A stretch of DNA of 64,000 bases from Baylisascaris procyonis (taxonomy: Eukaryota > Nematoda > Chromadorea > Rhabditida > Ascarididae). Positions 1 to 12,422 of the stretch are shown here, piece by piece; positions within the stretch are counted from its first letter, which is position 1, and each line of letters starts with the position of its first letter. Where the stretch lies: the NCBI GenBank assembly GCA_037389465.1, contig JAZARR010000164.1, forward strand, positions 3,486,501 through 3,550,500, in the 5' to 3' direction. The notes beneath the pieces are model-generated. The model ran no database searches. It had not been told where the DNA came from and was given only the letters and a program-made list of their open reading frames with translations. Both the position numbers and the translations under genes were made by a program.

Positions 1-398
1 CGTGTTTTAAGAAGATTCCGTAGAAGCATCGTTTTTCCTTCTTTATTTGCACTGTTAGGCGATACGGTTGTTAGATAACTTGCATCTCTATGCCGTTGTT
101 TTTGCGATCGCGAAATGTTTTATTTCCCGTTTCGATATGCATATCTATTGCTTCTCAAAAGCTCTTTTAATAAGTAATGAGATAGTCTGTCACTTGTGAT
201 GTTCTTATTCCCTCGGGAAGTTGATATCTGAGTTAAGGAGAGCCTAAATATCGGCCGCGATCCGTAAAGAATATATAATGCCGTCATGGAGATTGGTAAG
301 ACCACTTTTAGCACTCCCGCTCCGAGGATGGATTCTATTCGGTTCAAGATTTTTGAGTTTTATGTTTCCTATTTTGATCATGCTTCTAAAAATTTCCC

Positions 399-438
399 TT
401 TCTCTCTCTCTCTCCCTCTCTCTCTCCCTCTCTCTCTC
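399..438. repeat. (CT)n microsatellite
   Basis: An interrupted run of CT dinucleotides with a few CCCT interruptions. It lies 230 bp upstream of the S20 start codon, so it could act as a polypyrimidine promoter element, though a simple repeat is the only thing directly visible. Confidence 0.9.
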
Positions 439-574
439 CTCGAGAGAGCATGCAATTAAATGCTATCTCTTTCTCGTTTTGTTGATTGTTATATATTTTC
501 ATAGTAATCAGATTCTCTCATCTGTGTATGCTTCATAAAATATGCTCACCTTTTGTTCCATCTAAAGCAACAAT

Positions 575-582
575 GTTTTCAG
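575..582 (+). promoter_or_regulatory. Acceptor-like site upstream of the S20 start (possible trans-splice site)
   Basis: GTTTTCAG ends at 582, 84 bp before the ATG at 667. In nematodes such a site just upstream of a first coding exon is often the spliced-leader acceptor. It could equally be the acceptor of a 5'-UTR cis intron. Only the motif and its position are seen. Confidence 0.35.
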
Positions 583-666
583 CCCTGGATATTGAGCACA
601 GGAAAGCTAGAAAAAGGAAGTGATATCTAGTTTTTCGAAAAAGATTCAACAAATCCTCAATCAATT

Positions 667-3600
667 ATGGTAAGTTTTCATCCTCTCTTGTAGTTATTTT
701 ATAGTTTTTCTCCAAAATATGCTGGATTGTTTCCATCTAATATGAATGATTTTGTGCACTAATTAAGTTCAAAACTACCGCTGTTGTTCTGACACTTTCT
801 AAAAGCGTTGCCTCTTTTCGATACTGAAAGCCGTTCCTCTCTCACTTTTAAGAATCATTCACGAGAAGCAGCTTGCTGAAAATGTATGTATCTGGGTAAG
901 GGAGTGATTTGCAAGTCACTTTGAATCTGCTGTATTATGCTCATAACGACTGCGAACATACATAGTTTATAAACTGCATAAATTTAACGGTCTGCACTTC
1001 CAGTAGTAGCTAAACTTGAAAAATTGCACGTTTTTGGGCATACTATTAAAAAAAGAACGAACATCATTGCTGAAAGGAATGCACGTGTATTTGTTACTTG
1101 GGGGTTATCCTCAGACGGTACTTTCAAAAGTATATCAGCGTAATTTTTGTTAGATTTATCGCAAAAAAAAAGAATGTCAACTTGAAAATGCTTGAGACAT
1201 GAGAAGAACACCATGAAAATAAAGCTAGTAATAAGATGTTTCATTGTTTTATTGATGCTTAGGGCGGCTGTCAATTTCGCTGTTTTCTACTTGCCACATA
1301 ATATCCGAATTTTCATTATGTTTACATATCAGTTAATATACGACAAAAATGCTCATAAAAGCAGTATTATGTGTGTATGTGTGTTTATATGGGTGAATAT
1401 CTGTGTGTTTATTTGTCACTGCGGTGCCTTTTATTCGCGAACTATCGAAGTTTTGAAATTTATTGAGTTTAAATTCCATTACAATGTGATCCTCTTTCCA
1501 CATTTATCTTCTGCATTTAAAATATCCATAAAAATTTGAAAGTATCATAAAATTCTATGTATTTCACAAGTTTGCACAGCTTGTTAACTTATTTTTGCAC
1601 GTGACTAATCAGATCACCGCAATATATTAGCACACACTAATCAGCTCTTAGAGTAGATGAACTTTCTGCTTCTTTGATTTATCCATTTCGATTGCTACCA
1701 TTCGAATCTTTGTTAATTCTGAGAAGATAAGTAGCATTATTTGCTCACAAAACGAGTCAATATCTGGTTGTATTTGAGGCTGGCGTTCCGTACAAAACTG
1801 AAAAACCAGTGACAGTCGATGAGACTGAGCACCGTATCCGCATCACTCTCACGTCACAGAACGTGTCTTCACTCGAGAAAGGTATGCGGCTTTTCTGTCT
1901 TTTGTGAAGTCGTATCAAGTGAAATGTGTCGTCTCGTTGGTGAGCCATATCGGTTGAACTGTTTGAGTTTTACAAGTTATCTAACTCTTTCATGGTATAT
2001 ATGAAGTTTTTAAATAAAGTTTGATATAAACGAGGACTTTATCAGCTCAAATCGAAGTATACGTGGAAGGAACTGTCAGAGAAAAGGAACTGACGAGACA
2101 TGCATTTTTTCGGATTCAGCTCATTTTGCAAATATCGAAAGGCGTGTGCAAAGGAGTCTGCTGTTGGGTAACGGTATATACGCTTTCTCAAATTCAGCAC
2201 TCGCCTCTTGCCAAGATTTCAAAAGCACTAAAAAGGAAAAAGGAGCCATCAGTAGACATTCTCCTAAACGAAAGGTCTTTGCAAATCTTCAGGCAAATTC
2301 CTTGACTTCTGGTCGTCTGTAGGACATTTTTTTAATATACGAATCTTATGGGACTTGAGGATCCTCAACTTACACTGTCCTTGGATGTTGAAGTGGAATG
2401 TTGGAGGCAATCAAAGGTGCGGATAGCATCTAATAAAATCCATCGGCATTATTCTTAAGATTGGCCGGGAAAACAGTCCAACAGACAAACATGCACTCAG
2501 ACCCACACATGCATCCGCACCGACACGACGCCACAGTAATGCTTTCTTCCCGATAACTGCTGGAAGCTCGTTTCATAATGGGAAATTGCACGCATACATT
2601 TTACGGCAATTCGAAGATGGAGACTGCTTGAGAAGGGATACCCATGGGGGTTATGAACCTTGTGCCGCTCACTCGGCATTTTGACAGATTCTGCTCATGC
2701 TGTCGAAGGAACACGGAAGCGAAGAGCTTGAATTTTAGGTGTAATGCAATTTGAAGCTGCTGAAAAAGTGCCGCATAGTATTTATGTTTTCCGGGTCGGA
2801 CATGCGAAAATGTTCGTTTCTAGGAAGGTGGGGACGGTAGCTTGAGATGACCTCAGATCGAAGACATGAGTGGGTGTCTTTGACGCTGTCTCCTCCCACT
2901 TTTCTCTCCACTGCTCATTTTGAAGCACTCTTGGATGCCAGCTTGGAGCGTTTATATTTGAATGCTGACTATCAGCTGTCGTTTACTGGTTGTGGCAGAA
3001 GCACGCCATCTCATATTTAATGAGCCATTTATAGTTTGGGTGCCATTTATAGTGCAAAATTGGTGTCCAACGAGTATATCGAATGAGCAAACCCACTGTG
3101 GCTGATATAGGTCAGACTTTCGTGTTTTCTCCTTTTAAGGAGAGTAGTAAAGCTCCTTTAATGAAACCGATGAATTTTAAAGGAAAGAAAATTAAACCTT
3201 AACTGAAGTGCCAACGAAAATTTCAGTTAGGTCCAGCGAAGTAAAGCTCTTTATAAAAACTGCATGATTGGGTGGAATCGCCTCGTTCTCCCTTTCCCGT
3301 TTCATTCTTCTAATTTTGAACTTTTGGTTAACGGTGACAAGTTTGGAGTGTCACTAGTTGCATTTCTAGAGAAGGGGCTCATGAAGATCCCACGCATCAG
3401 AGGACATATTTTTATATTAATTTGGCGTAAACATGCGACATTCACAATATTTGCGTTTCAGAACTCTGAATTGATGAGAATAGCCTCTTAGAACATCGTT
3501 TGAAACATGAACCGAAATGCCTTTTCCGCTTAACGGCTTATTCTTTTGAAATTGGGCTGGTGCTGTTTCGTTCATTAAATGAGAATTGTGCCGATTTCTT

Positions 3601-5222
3601 TAGAATTTATTAGTGATATACTTAGGTATTCGTTATTTAAGCATACAAGAGTTACTCTTGAGGTGATCCATTTGATTGCGATCGGAAATGTTCGTAGATG
3701 GTAGACCATTTGATTGTATAATCCTCAAAAAAGGAAGCAAATTGATATATTTCGGTCAAGAGGGGATCATTGTGTGTTTACAGTATGCGAGCAACTAATT
3801 CAAGGAGCGAAGGATAAGAGTTTGGTGGTGAAAGGACCGATCCGTATGCCTACCAAGGTGTTGCGTATCACCACTCGCAAAACACCATGCGGTGAGGGCT
3901 CGAAAACTTGGGACCGTTATCAGGTTATTTTGCTGTTTCGTGTTCTGCTTTGACCCGATCATCGCTTAGCGGCGGTAGCATTTACAGTGAAGAATTGAAT
4001 GCGAACTGATTGTGCAAAATGCACTCATCGCAAGTTAACAAAGCAACAGAGAATTGTACAAAGAATCTAACTGAAAAGAATTTAAGTATCTCTGGGAAAA
4101 GCAGTTTTCAAATAGAGGAGACGAGTAAGAGTTGTGAAGAGAGATCACACATCCCTACACCGGACATAAATGCAAAAAAACGCCGCACTCCATATATGTA
4201 AATGTAAGTAACGCCTGCATACTGCGTGCTGTTATGATGGCTGTGGGTTGGTTTTTACGTATGAATTATCGCAGTAGAGAGCTAATCTATTGGTTGCTCA
4301 TTCACTTCTACGATGGCTGGTCGTTTTCGTTAACGATCGTTTTCGTTATAATTCCCTCAGAGCACAATTTAGAGATGGAATTGACAGAAAAGCTGCGTTG
4401 CCTTACCTGAAAGGAACAAGCATCTCCCTTCCCTGCTGTGTAGTGTTACTCTACGTTATTACAAAAGTGGCCATTGCCGTTACTTCCTCACAGTGATTTT
4501 ACTGCTTTACAATGCTTAATTAATGAGTATTTTATAGCGCTTTGAACGTAAGCGCTTTGAGTTGTTTTAGAAGTGTTTTGTCGGTAGGAGGGCAATCTTG
4601 CACTCAAACACTGTCAAGGTGTTCATCTCAGACAAAATCGAAGGCACCAATATCATTAACAATCATTAGCAGGTTGCAGTGAGAGGTGGGGATGCCTCGT
4701 TTTCCCTTCAATCTGCATTAATGCCTTCTCCTTTCTCGATGTCCCCACTTCATCTGAAAGTGAGACATGGGTATTATTTAGTGTTTTTCCTTATTTTACT
4801 ATTTCATAAGGTTATAAAGTTGTGCTCATAAATGTTTATTTCAATTTTACTACAATTTTAAAAAGGGATCTTCGATGCTATTAATGATACCTTTCTTTTG
4901 CACTAAAATATTAGCGGTCTAAGATGAATTATTGGGGGATTATCGTTGCAAAGCATGCACCCGTGTTGTCGAATCAAATGATTCATGCACGGGTGAACGC
5001 ATGACAGTATTGGCCGAACTTCAAATGCACTCAGTTCAAGCAAGGAACATTTTCACAGTGGCTGAGGTGATAGAGGTAAGTGGAGTTTAATGAGAGGTAA
5101 TTTAGATGCGTATCCACAAACGTCTAATCAACATGCACAGTCCGAGCGATGTGCTCAAGCAGATCACGAGTATCTCAATCGAGCCGGGCGTGGATGTGGA
5201 GGTGACCATCAACGACTCATAA
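667..5222 (+). CDS. rps-20: 40S ribosomal protein S20 (uS10 family)
   Basis: Component of the small ribosomal subunit head in the cytoplasm. Exons: 667-669, 1779-1881, 3784-3923, 5106-5222; introns 670-1778, 1882-3783, 3924-5105. The joined frame is 120 aa, close to the 119 aa of the human protein. The S20 blocks are plain: [17 protein letters not shown], then [32 protein letters not shown] and [20 protein letters not shown], ending [16 protein letters not shown] before TAA. The first coding exon is the ATG alone: ATG is followed at once by GTAAGT, and the next exon opens GCT GGC GTT in phase. The acceptor of exon 2 (ATTTGAG) is weaker than the others. The frame upstream of 1779 is open for about 50 bp but has no ATG before a stop, which supports the ATG-only exon. 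An ATTAAA at 5436-5441 may be the polyadenylation signal. Confidence 0.96.
4950..5008 (+). ncRNA. Candidate structured RNA in the last S20 intron
   Basis: An outer 8-bp stem (CACCCGTG at 4958-4965 with CACGGGTG at 4988-4995) encloses an inner 6-bp stem (GAATCA/TGATTC), with CATG on both outer flanks, followed by an ACA trinucleotide. Ribosomal protein introns often host snoRNAs, so an H/ACA-like or other intronic RNA is possible. I see only the fold potential; no guide target or second hairpin was identified. Confidence 0.2.
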
Positions 5223-7778
5223 AGGTGGCAGCACCTGAGAGCAGTCCCGATACCGACCCATTCCCTTCGATTGTTTCGTTATGTTGCGTTGTGTTTCCAG
5301 GAATGGATGTGTGACGTATTGCGGAATTTACCTCTCATTTTTATTGTTGAGTGTTTTTAAGGTCGGAAGAATGCCGCATAAAGTTGTTGTAAAGTTTTGT
5401 GTTTCGATGCAATCTTGCGTTATTTCGGGTTTTTCATTAAACTTACTGAAAAACTTTCGTCTTGTATCGAATTGGTTTTTTGCTAATAAGCAGATATTGT
5501 AATCACATGCGAGAGAATATTGAAATAGGCTTATTTGATTATGCTTTTCTTTGAAAATAATAGAGATGAAACTCTATAAAATATGGGAATTTATCTCTTG
5601 CGGTGTTGAATGACCCGAGGATGCATATTCGCTCAAGAGAGCATTTATTTCTTTAAACATCGGCATTTGCGGTCTTTTCTCGAGAGGGAAGCGGGGAAGT
5701 TGGTTGTTAAAATTTTATCATTGACTTGTGAATATTCAGACAAAAGTTGTACTTTATTTCATTTACTGAGTAGAAAGGGTGATGAGTGTAACATTTTTAA
5801 AGTGTTCTCAGTGGGCATGTTCAGGGTTGTTCTCGAGGATTGTTCTAGAAGCTGAAGATATAGGCACTGGGCTAAAGATAATCGCCTTCTCACGTGACGT
5901 ATTCGATCGTGTTTTTCGCGTTTGTTTGCTATGATGTGCATACCCAAGGGTCATTTGGTGCATACGGTAGAGCTGAATCGTACTCTCGTTCACTTTAATT
6001 GTCCTGCACTTTCTCTTGATCTCATATAAGGAGAGCTTTGAGGTGTGAGGGTCGGATTGCGGTATGGAATGAATGTCTTCATTTGGTGGTTGTTCCTGCC
6101 AGTCGGTGGGGAAAGAAAGAATTTTTTCTAGAAGTAGGAAGTCGAGCAGAAAGCGATATGCGTCTAAGAGCAAGTTCCTATCCACTAAGTGACATCAACT
6201 TGTGAGTTGTGCCAGTGTTGACTTAATCTCTATTCATGGGGAGGATCGCTTATAAACAAGAGGCGACGGCCACCTATTTATTGCAGACTTTCATCGGTAT
6301 TCACTAATTGTAGTGTTCATCTGTTTTTTATTTTAGATCCCACATTTTATCACATCATTTCTAGAGAAAGGTTGGTCCATATGGTGAAAAAAAAAGATTG
6401 TGTATTGGCTCGGTGCCGCACCGTGTAAGTGTGCTAACGCAGTTCGCATCTTGAGTCACCCATCTGAAAACATGAGCTTAAGCTTGAACTTGTACTGTTT
6501 TTCCCAGTACGAAATACTAAGGAGGGAGCGATTTGTGGAGTCAAAGTTTGAGAAAATTTATTCCGCTATTATTTTCGATGAAGCGTTGCGTTCCTGAGTG
6601 GAGGGATTTTCAGTCGTTGATTTCCTATTGCTTCGTAGGCGTGTTCTCTCACTTCGTTTGTATTGGAGGTGGGACTGCTGGTAATTTTTTATTCATTTAC
6701 GTCAATTTGCATATTTCGGCATATCTGAATTCACAGACTGCTTTTCATCCCCAGTTTAGTGCATTTAAGGTGGATGTGATGACGAATATTCGTTTATTTA
6801 TTTATGAGATGTGCAAAACTCTTGCAGTAATATCAGTGCAAATTGATTCCTTTTGATCCATTGCGTTGTTACTATCAAAGTCCATAAAATGAACTTATAC
6901 GAGATTTCATTGGCGCTTCGCAAATATTTTTGTCATTTATAGCCTCAAAAATAAAGTTGTTGGGATCGTGAGTCGACGATTCCAGAGTGAGATTATGGGA
7001 TGCCCGCGTCGGACTTAAATTCCGTGGGATGGGGGTGATATCTGTTCGGAATTTATTGCCTCTCAAGAGTGATTAGGGACCTTCAAAAACAGAAGGTTCT
7101 CGAACGAAATTTCAACTGAGGCCAGCAACAATATGAAATAAAAGTGAATATGGAAGAGCTCCCAGAATTCGTTCGCCTATATAATTGTAGAGGCCGGACG
7201 TCGCTATTTAACTTTCAGTTTCAGCTCGTTGACAGATGTGGATGACCATTGTGAAAGTTGATGAATCGGATGAGCCCTTTTAAGCCTTGTTTATATCTTT
7301 CACTGTTCATGAACGATACCTTAGTTAAAATAACTAGAGCAGACTCCCGCCCTCGCCCCTCCTTCCAGAAGAGCTTTTGCGATACGCAGAAAATGCGAAC
7401 AAAAATAGTCTATCAAGTGGGCATTTCATGCGTTTTATTTGCAGTTAAAGTCTAATAATAGCGTAATCAGTCACAGCCTTTACCCTTTCCTGCCTGAATT
7501 CTGCGAATTTAAGGTTGGGTTCCTAAAGTGTTGCGATTTTCGAGGTAATCCCTATAATATAAAGGTTCCGAACCCTAGAGGAACTGTTTGCTTTCTCTAT
7601 CTCAGCACCAAACTCAAAAAAATAATGGGAATTTGGGAGAGAGTGATTCAAGGTGCACAATTATCGCCCCTTCAATTTGTTCAAAAGTGATTGATTCTGT
7701 CGAATATTGAGAAAGGATAATTCCATAGTTGGTTAAGAGGTTAATTGTTCGTTTTTGCTAAAAATCATTGGCACTCAG
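5223..7778. other. Intergenic region, S20 to RING-WWE gene
   Basis: About 2.5 kb with no supportable gene. It holds the S20 3'-UTR at its left end and the 5' flank of the next gene at its right end. Longer frames on both strands (for example 125 codons on the minus strand, 5808-6185) show no recognisable domain. No repeat family was seen. Confidence 0.5.
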
Positions 7779-7800
7779 GACGAGGAAACGTGTTGATAGC

Positions 7801-10800
7801 ATGGCGATGGAGCCGAAGCCATTGCGCGTGAAATCATCGAATGGAACCAACAAAGATGAGGCGAATGGCTCAGAGGAGGATTGTTCGATTTGCTGCCAGC
7901 CATATACATTCAAGACGACCCTTCCCGACTGCGGACATTCGTTCTGTTTTCTCTGTATCAAAGGTTATACAAACACTTTTGTTGTTTACTATGAATAAAT
8001 GGCACGCATTGTGGTTCCGCATCTGCTTCATCATCACCATTTCCAGAGAGGGGGTTCAGTATGGATCCCAGCTCATATGGATCTACAATCGGAAGATTTC
8101 CATTGCTGATCCCACACTGAAAATCAGTTCGTTTTTGTGTTCGAAGATTTTCTCGATGTTAAAAATTTTGACGACTGCGTTATTTTCATCATTTTTCTGC
8201 CTATTAAATTATTTAAATAATGCAACAAATGACTTTTGTGCACTTATTTGAGCAATATCGAATGAAGTTGTGGTGATAAAGAAGGATTTGATGCTGACTA
8301 TTTGATTGGCTTTTGGGTGGTCGTAGGGGGGAGGGGAGGGGGGAAGGTGCGAAAATGCTGGAGTTCTGTTATTCGAATCCTCTGTGGTTTATCGCACGAC
8401 CTTGCCATGAGCTGTGAAGGATGATTTCATCGCTTTCCCGCGTCTTGTCAAATGGAGAGTAATGGTTTTGTTCTGCACGCAGTGTCGTTTCTTTCATCTT
8501 TCCTCTCCCTGGGCACTCTCTTGCCAAAATCCTTTGCTACTTTCCAACCCTATTTCTGATCTGTTCTACGGTAGCTATTAAGAACGAAGGGTCTGATAAG
8601 AAGCACTTTTGTGATGTTAAGGTACCAAATCATTTATACAAGTTGCTACGCTTTTCGTTGAATTTGACTTCCTAGAAAAATCTCTCTTTATAAATGTAGT
8701 GATGATGGATTGTCGTATCTCCCACGTTTTCTCCAACAGTATTACCCAGTCGCCCTTTCGTAATGGCATATGGCACATTCTCTATCCATACCACTGAAAA
8801 TCATTCTTTGGTCGCAGCAGAAAGGCGGCCGCGGGTTTAGTGATTAGACTGCGTGGTTCAGCGAAAGTTTCTTTTCAGGAGTAACACGGAGGCATGGGGT
8901 GTGTCCGTTGTGTCGCAAGCCAATTTTTGCAGGAATATTCCGTGATCCGATCCTTACAACCGAGGACAGGTCTGCTGCGGAGGTTCTTTTTTTGTTCTTT
9001 GTTTATTACATTTGTGCCCGTGCTGAAGCAAAAAAAGTTTTTGAAAGCGATTATTGCGTTGTGACATTTGCTAATAATGGGATGGGAACGAAGACTGATG
9101 ATGTCTGAATCTCCTTTATTCTTTGTTTGAGACTTTAAGACGAATGGGATTTTAAATCGATCCGAGACCCCCCTTATTTGGTCATCATTTAAAGTGGACA
9201 AGAAGATGAAAAAGTGTGTTCTTGAGAGCAACCGCTTTTTTCTTTCGATATTGTAATGGCTCATCTGTCTCACTACACGAGCATTATTTGAAATCTTTTG
9301 TTTCGATAACATCGCGAAGCTCCCATTGGCTGTTACTCAAAAAATAATTTCGCATATTGGAATATGTTTACTCCGGAATGTATTCTTGCATGTTAGGGAA
9401 AGACACCCATTTTTTGGTATGTCCCCGACAAAACTTATATAAAATCTACTTGAGTTTTCCGCAGTTTTTGTAATTCTGAATAGAATCGAAACACTATTCA
9501 CGATAAAACTCCAAAATTTTGTTCAAGAGTTTGAGTTGAGTTAATATGCTATTAAAGCAATACAAGTTCTTAAAATACTGCCTGAAAGAATATCGAACCG
9601 TTTGGAGTGTTCGACTTTGTTTCATCGGAGAAAGATGTGATGCAACACAAAATATTTCGCAATCAGTTTTATAGATTTTTTGTCATTACTGATCGATAAT
9701 TGAGATGATCGTGTCTTAAGGTGAAGCATTTGACCACTTAAAAAAAGACTTACGTGTATCTGTGGTTTCCATTTCACCAATCTGCTGATCGTCATAACTC
9801 CATTTTGAATAAAAAGCTAACTTGCTTCTTATACCTTGTAAGGTTTGAGCAGATTTTTCGTTTACCATTAATTCTATCTGATAGTGCTGCCTCGAAGCGG
9901 ACAGAAGTTTTTCGGTGTCCTTTTGGCAAAACCTTTAAAGAGCAGACGTTGCCAACACTTGAAAGGCTACCCTAGGAAAAGTTATTATTGTTTTCCTCTA
10001 CCTTTACTTGCCATCTTTTCCAAATTTCATCGTTTCCGTCATTCCTGATGTTACTTCGGGCGATTCGGGATGAGATCTCATTAGTAATCGTTGCAATTTA
10101 TAGCCGTCATGCTCGCAGGCAGCGTTAGACAAGTCTTCCGTAAAGGATTGCAGCGTACAGGAAAAAGAGGAGTCCAAGGAGGAGGTTCCACAGTCTGATA
10201 AGAAGTCAAATGCTCGATGGTTCTATCAGGTTTGTTTTCAACTTCAGTGTGGAGTTCAGTTAATAGTAGGGCTAGCTTTATATGAAAAACATTGCGTTCT
10301 GAATTGAACAGAAATTAATTTGCTGTTAGAGAAATCTTCGAAAAGTCTGCCTTCTGAGAAATTTGTTTCTCTTTTGAAGCAGATGAAAAGAGATCGCATA
10401 TCAAGAAAGGATGTGGAGGCGGCATTGATGTGAAACGCACGTGTAACTTTGATAGAACAGCAGACGCGTTCTCTTCTTTCATATGGCCGATTTGAAGGGA
10501 GGGTACCGGCTACATAGAAATTTGAAGATTACATATCAAGGAGAGAGATGGGAGGGTCAGTAAAAATGCGGGAATTTATTGCTCCACATAACACCACACC
10601 ACACTACTTTCCGCTATATTCTTCGTTCGTGTCTCACAAATTGGGTATTCAGTAGGTCCTATTCTCAACGCTTACACTGTTTTCGCTTTTTAATTTGTTG
10701 AATCACAAAAGGTGGAGACCGAAACATCCCAAAGGCACCGGAAATGTGCTGAAAGGCAAACGTTCCGATTGGCACCCAGTGAAAGCGTTGATATGTTAAG

Positions 10801-11953
10801 GCTCGACATGGAGGATGGTGGCGCTACGAACAAAGACAGGAGAGTGATATTGAGGAGGCATTCTTGAAGGGCGATAAGCAAATCGAGCTCCTTATCGCCG
10901 GGTACACTTATTGCATCAACTTTTCCGATCACTGCCAATACAGAAAGGATCTCGGAAGGTTGCATTCTTGATGTCGTGCATTTTCCCATGTTTTTTCTCT
11001 GAAAAAGGCAAACAGGTGAAGGGGCCATCAAGAGCGTGCCGTGTGGGCAACGGTGTTCTTCCACGATTCAATGCCAGTAGAGTGCAAATGGGAGAAACCC
11101 TTAATTGTGTTATGAAATGGCCACTGCAATCAATAGCGTAGCACACGACTCCCGCACGGGGTTAGTGTTCAGTCTCAGCGGCGTGTAGGTATTTAAGGCA
11201 TTCCCAAGTAATCTTTTAAAACGAGTTACATAAGGTACATAGTGATATTCGAGATAAGGTTCAGACCGCCTGAGTTGGACCAATGCTTCAGGCACAGTGA
11301 TGCTCTTATAAGGCGTGCACCGCCTGCAATTTTTATGCTACATCAGATTAACGCAGACTACATGATTTTTAAGTTAGATAGAAATGCTGCACTTGAAAGA
11401 CTCGCAGAGATTTCTTTTCTAAAACTTCGACGAGTAATGCACACCCCCTATTAATCTTGCTTGGAGCTTAAGCTCACGTAATATTTGCTGCTATAAAAGT
11501 AAGACTCGCGCAGACCCTACGTTGTCACTATACCGATTTTGTTTTTTGTTTGCGGTCTTTGAGTTTTTTCTCCGTTGACACCAATCACCAATCTGACGAT
11601 AACTGCCTCCGCCTATATTTTTTGACTGTCTTCATTTTTCTTATTTGTTCAAATCTCGATTAGTACTTGCTGTTCCCAACTGCATGGTCGCTGAAGGGAG
11701 GACGGATAGTTGTTCGTTGATGGTTCGGACTGACTGATTAAAGGCATCAATGGGATTCGCAAAATTCACTCTGAATGGAACCTTTCATCATAGTGATTTC
11801 AGATCGCCGCACTGGGAACGTGCAGTGAAGCGTGTAGTGGGTGATGAACTGGATGGTGAAATTCGAGGAATTGCGGGTTTGCGTACGCCGTCGAATGATG
11901 TGTCGACCCATCAGATTACAGCATCTATTTCGAAGGTGGAACTGCATGACTGA
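7801..11953 (+). CDS. RING-WWE E3 ubiquitin ligase, RNF146/Iduna-like
   Basis: Predicted E3 ligase that recognises iso-ADP-ribose in poly(ADP-ribose) chains through its WWE domain and ubiquitinates the modified protein. Exons: 7801-7963, 8879-8982, 10119-10229, 10801-10958, 11803-11953, giving 228 aa. The RING is C3HC4: C28, C31, C44, H46, C49, C52, C63, C66, split by intron 1. The WWE runs from about residue 123 to 180: WFYQ, then GGWWRYE at 130-136, DIEEAFLKGDKQIELLIAGY and QYRKDLGR. The post-WWE GIAGLR matches the KGVAGLR of human RNF146. In exon 4 the right frame is the one giving GGWWRYE; an overlapping frame is also open. The exon 2 donor was placed at 8982/8983 because a nearer GT (8970) breaks phase. 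The protein is much shorter than human RNF146 (359 aa), lacking most of its disordered C-terminus. Start chosen at the first ATG after an acceptor-like CAG at 7776-7778; the second ATG two codons on is an alternative. Confidence 0.9.
8326..8343 (+). repeat. G-rich tract in intron 1 of the RING-WWE gene
   Basis: Three G runs of six, four and six bases separated by single A residues. It may form a G-quadruplex in the non-template strand and in the pre-mRNA. Confidence 0.6.
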
Positions 11954-12388
11954 ATTCGTCACCAGTTGATTATGTTTATTGGGTACCGCTTCAATTTGTA
12001 GACAGCGCATTATTAAGAAAGAAGGGAGAAGGTGCGCTTTGAGATGATTTAACCTTTGATTAAGCTGGATGCAAGGGATGGTGTAGTGCTCTTAGTGTTT
12101 GTAGAGCCAGGTTTCGAGAAGTTTAAAAAAATTGAAGAGATGGATATATTTGATGCGCAGATGGTTAGCTATTGCTCGTCTATTCTTCGAGCTTTGTAAA
12201 GTGTGTATAAACCCATTTCTATTTGCGATGCCAAAGTGATTATGAATTAGTTGCCGTATGTGCTTGTTTTCGACAGTTATTAAATAATTAAATTTCATAT
12301 AGGGATCGTCAAGGACGTAATGACCGCTTTGCTCTAATTTAATCCCTTTCTTGGCGTTATATAATGCGACATGCATCCGATTTGCTTG

Positions 12389-12422
12389 AATAAAAAGATG
12401 CTCTCATAGATCAATGAGAGCA
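12389..12422 (+). terminator. Poly(A) signal followed by a perfect hairpin
   Basis: AATAAA at 12389-12394 is followed four bases later by a perfect 9-bp stem (TGCTCTCAT at 12399-12407, ATGAGAGCA at 12414-12422) with a 6-nt loop. It lies 436 bp downstream of the RING-WWE stop codon, a plausible 3' end. The expected cleavage window would fall within or just after the hairpin. Confidence 0.4.

Larger units (their letters stand above)
1..582. other. Upstream flank of the S20 gene
   Basis: No supportable gene. Open frames are short and have no recognisable protein. The stretch holds a CT-rich microsatellite near 399-438 and ends in a pyrimidine-rich acceptor-like site (GTTTTCAG ending at 582). 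It probably contains the promoter or outron of the S20 gene, but I see no TATA or initiator element I would defend. Confidence 0.5.

Noticed and set aside
8698..8793. C/D snoRNA-like boxes (GTGATGA and CTGA) in intron 1 of the RING-WWE gene
   Set aside because: Spacing is possible but there is no terminal stem, and no clear internal boxes or guide.
10690..11064. 124-codon minus-strand frame and an overlapping + frame (LDMEDGGATNK reading) over the WWE exon
   Set aside because: The frame giving GGWWRYE, LLIAGY and QYRK matches the WWE domain and is in phase with both neighbours.
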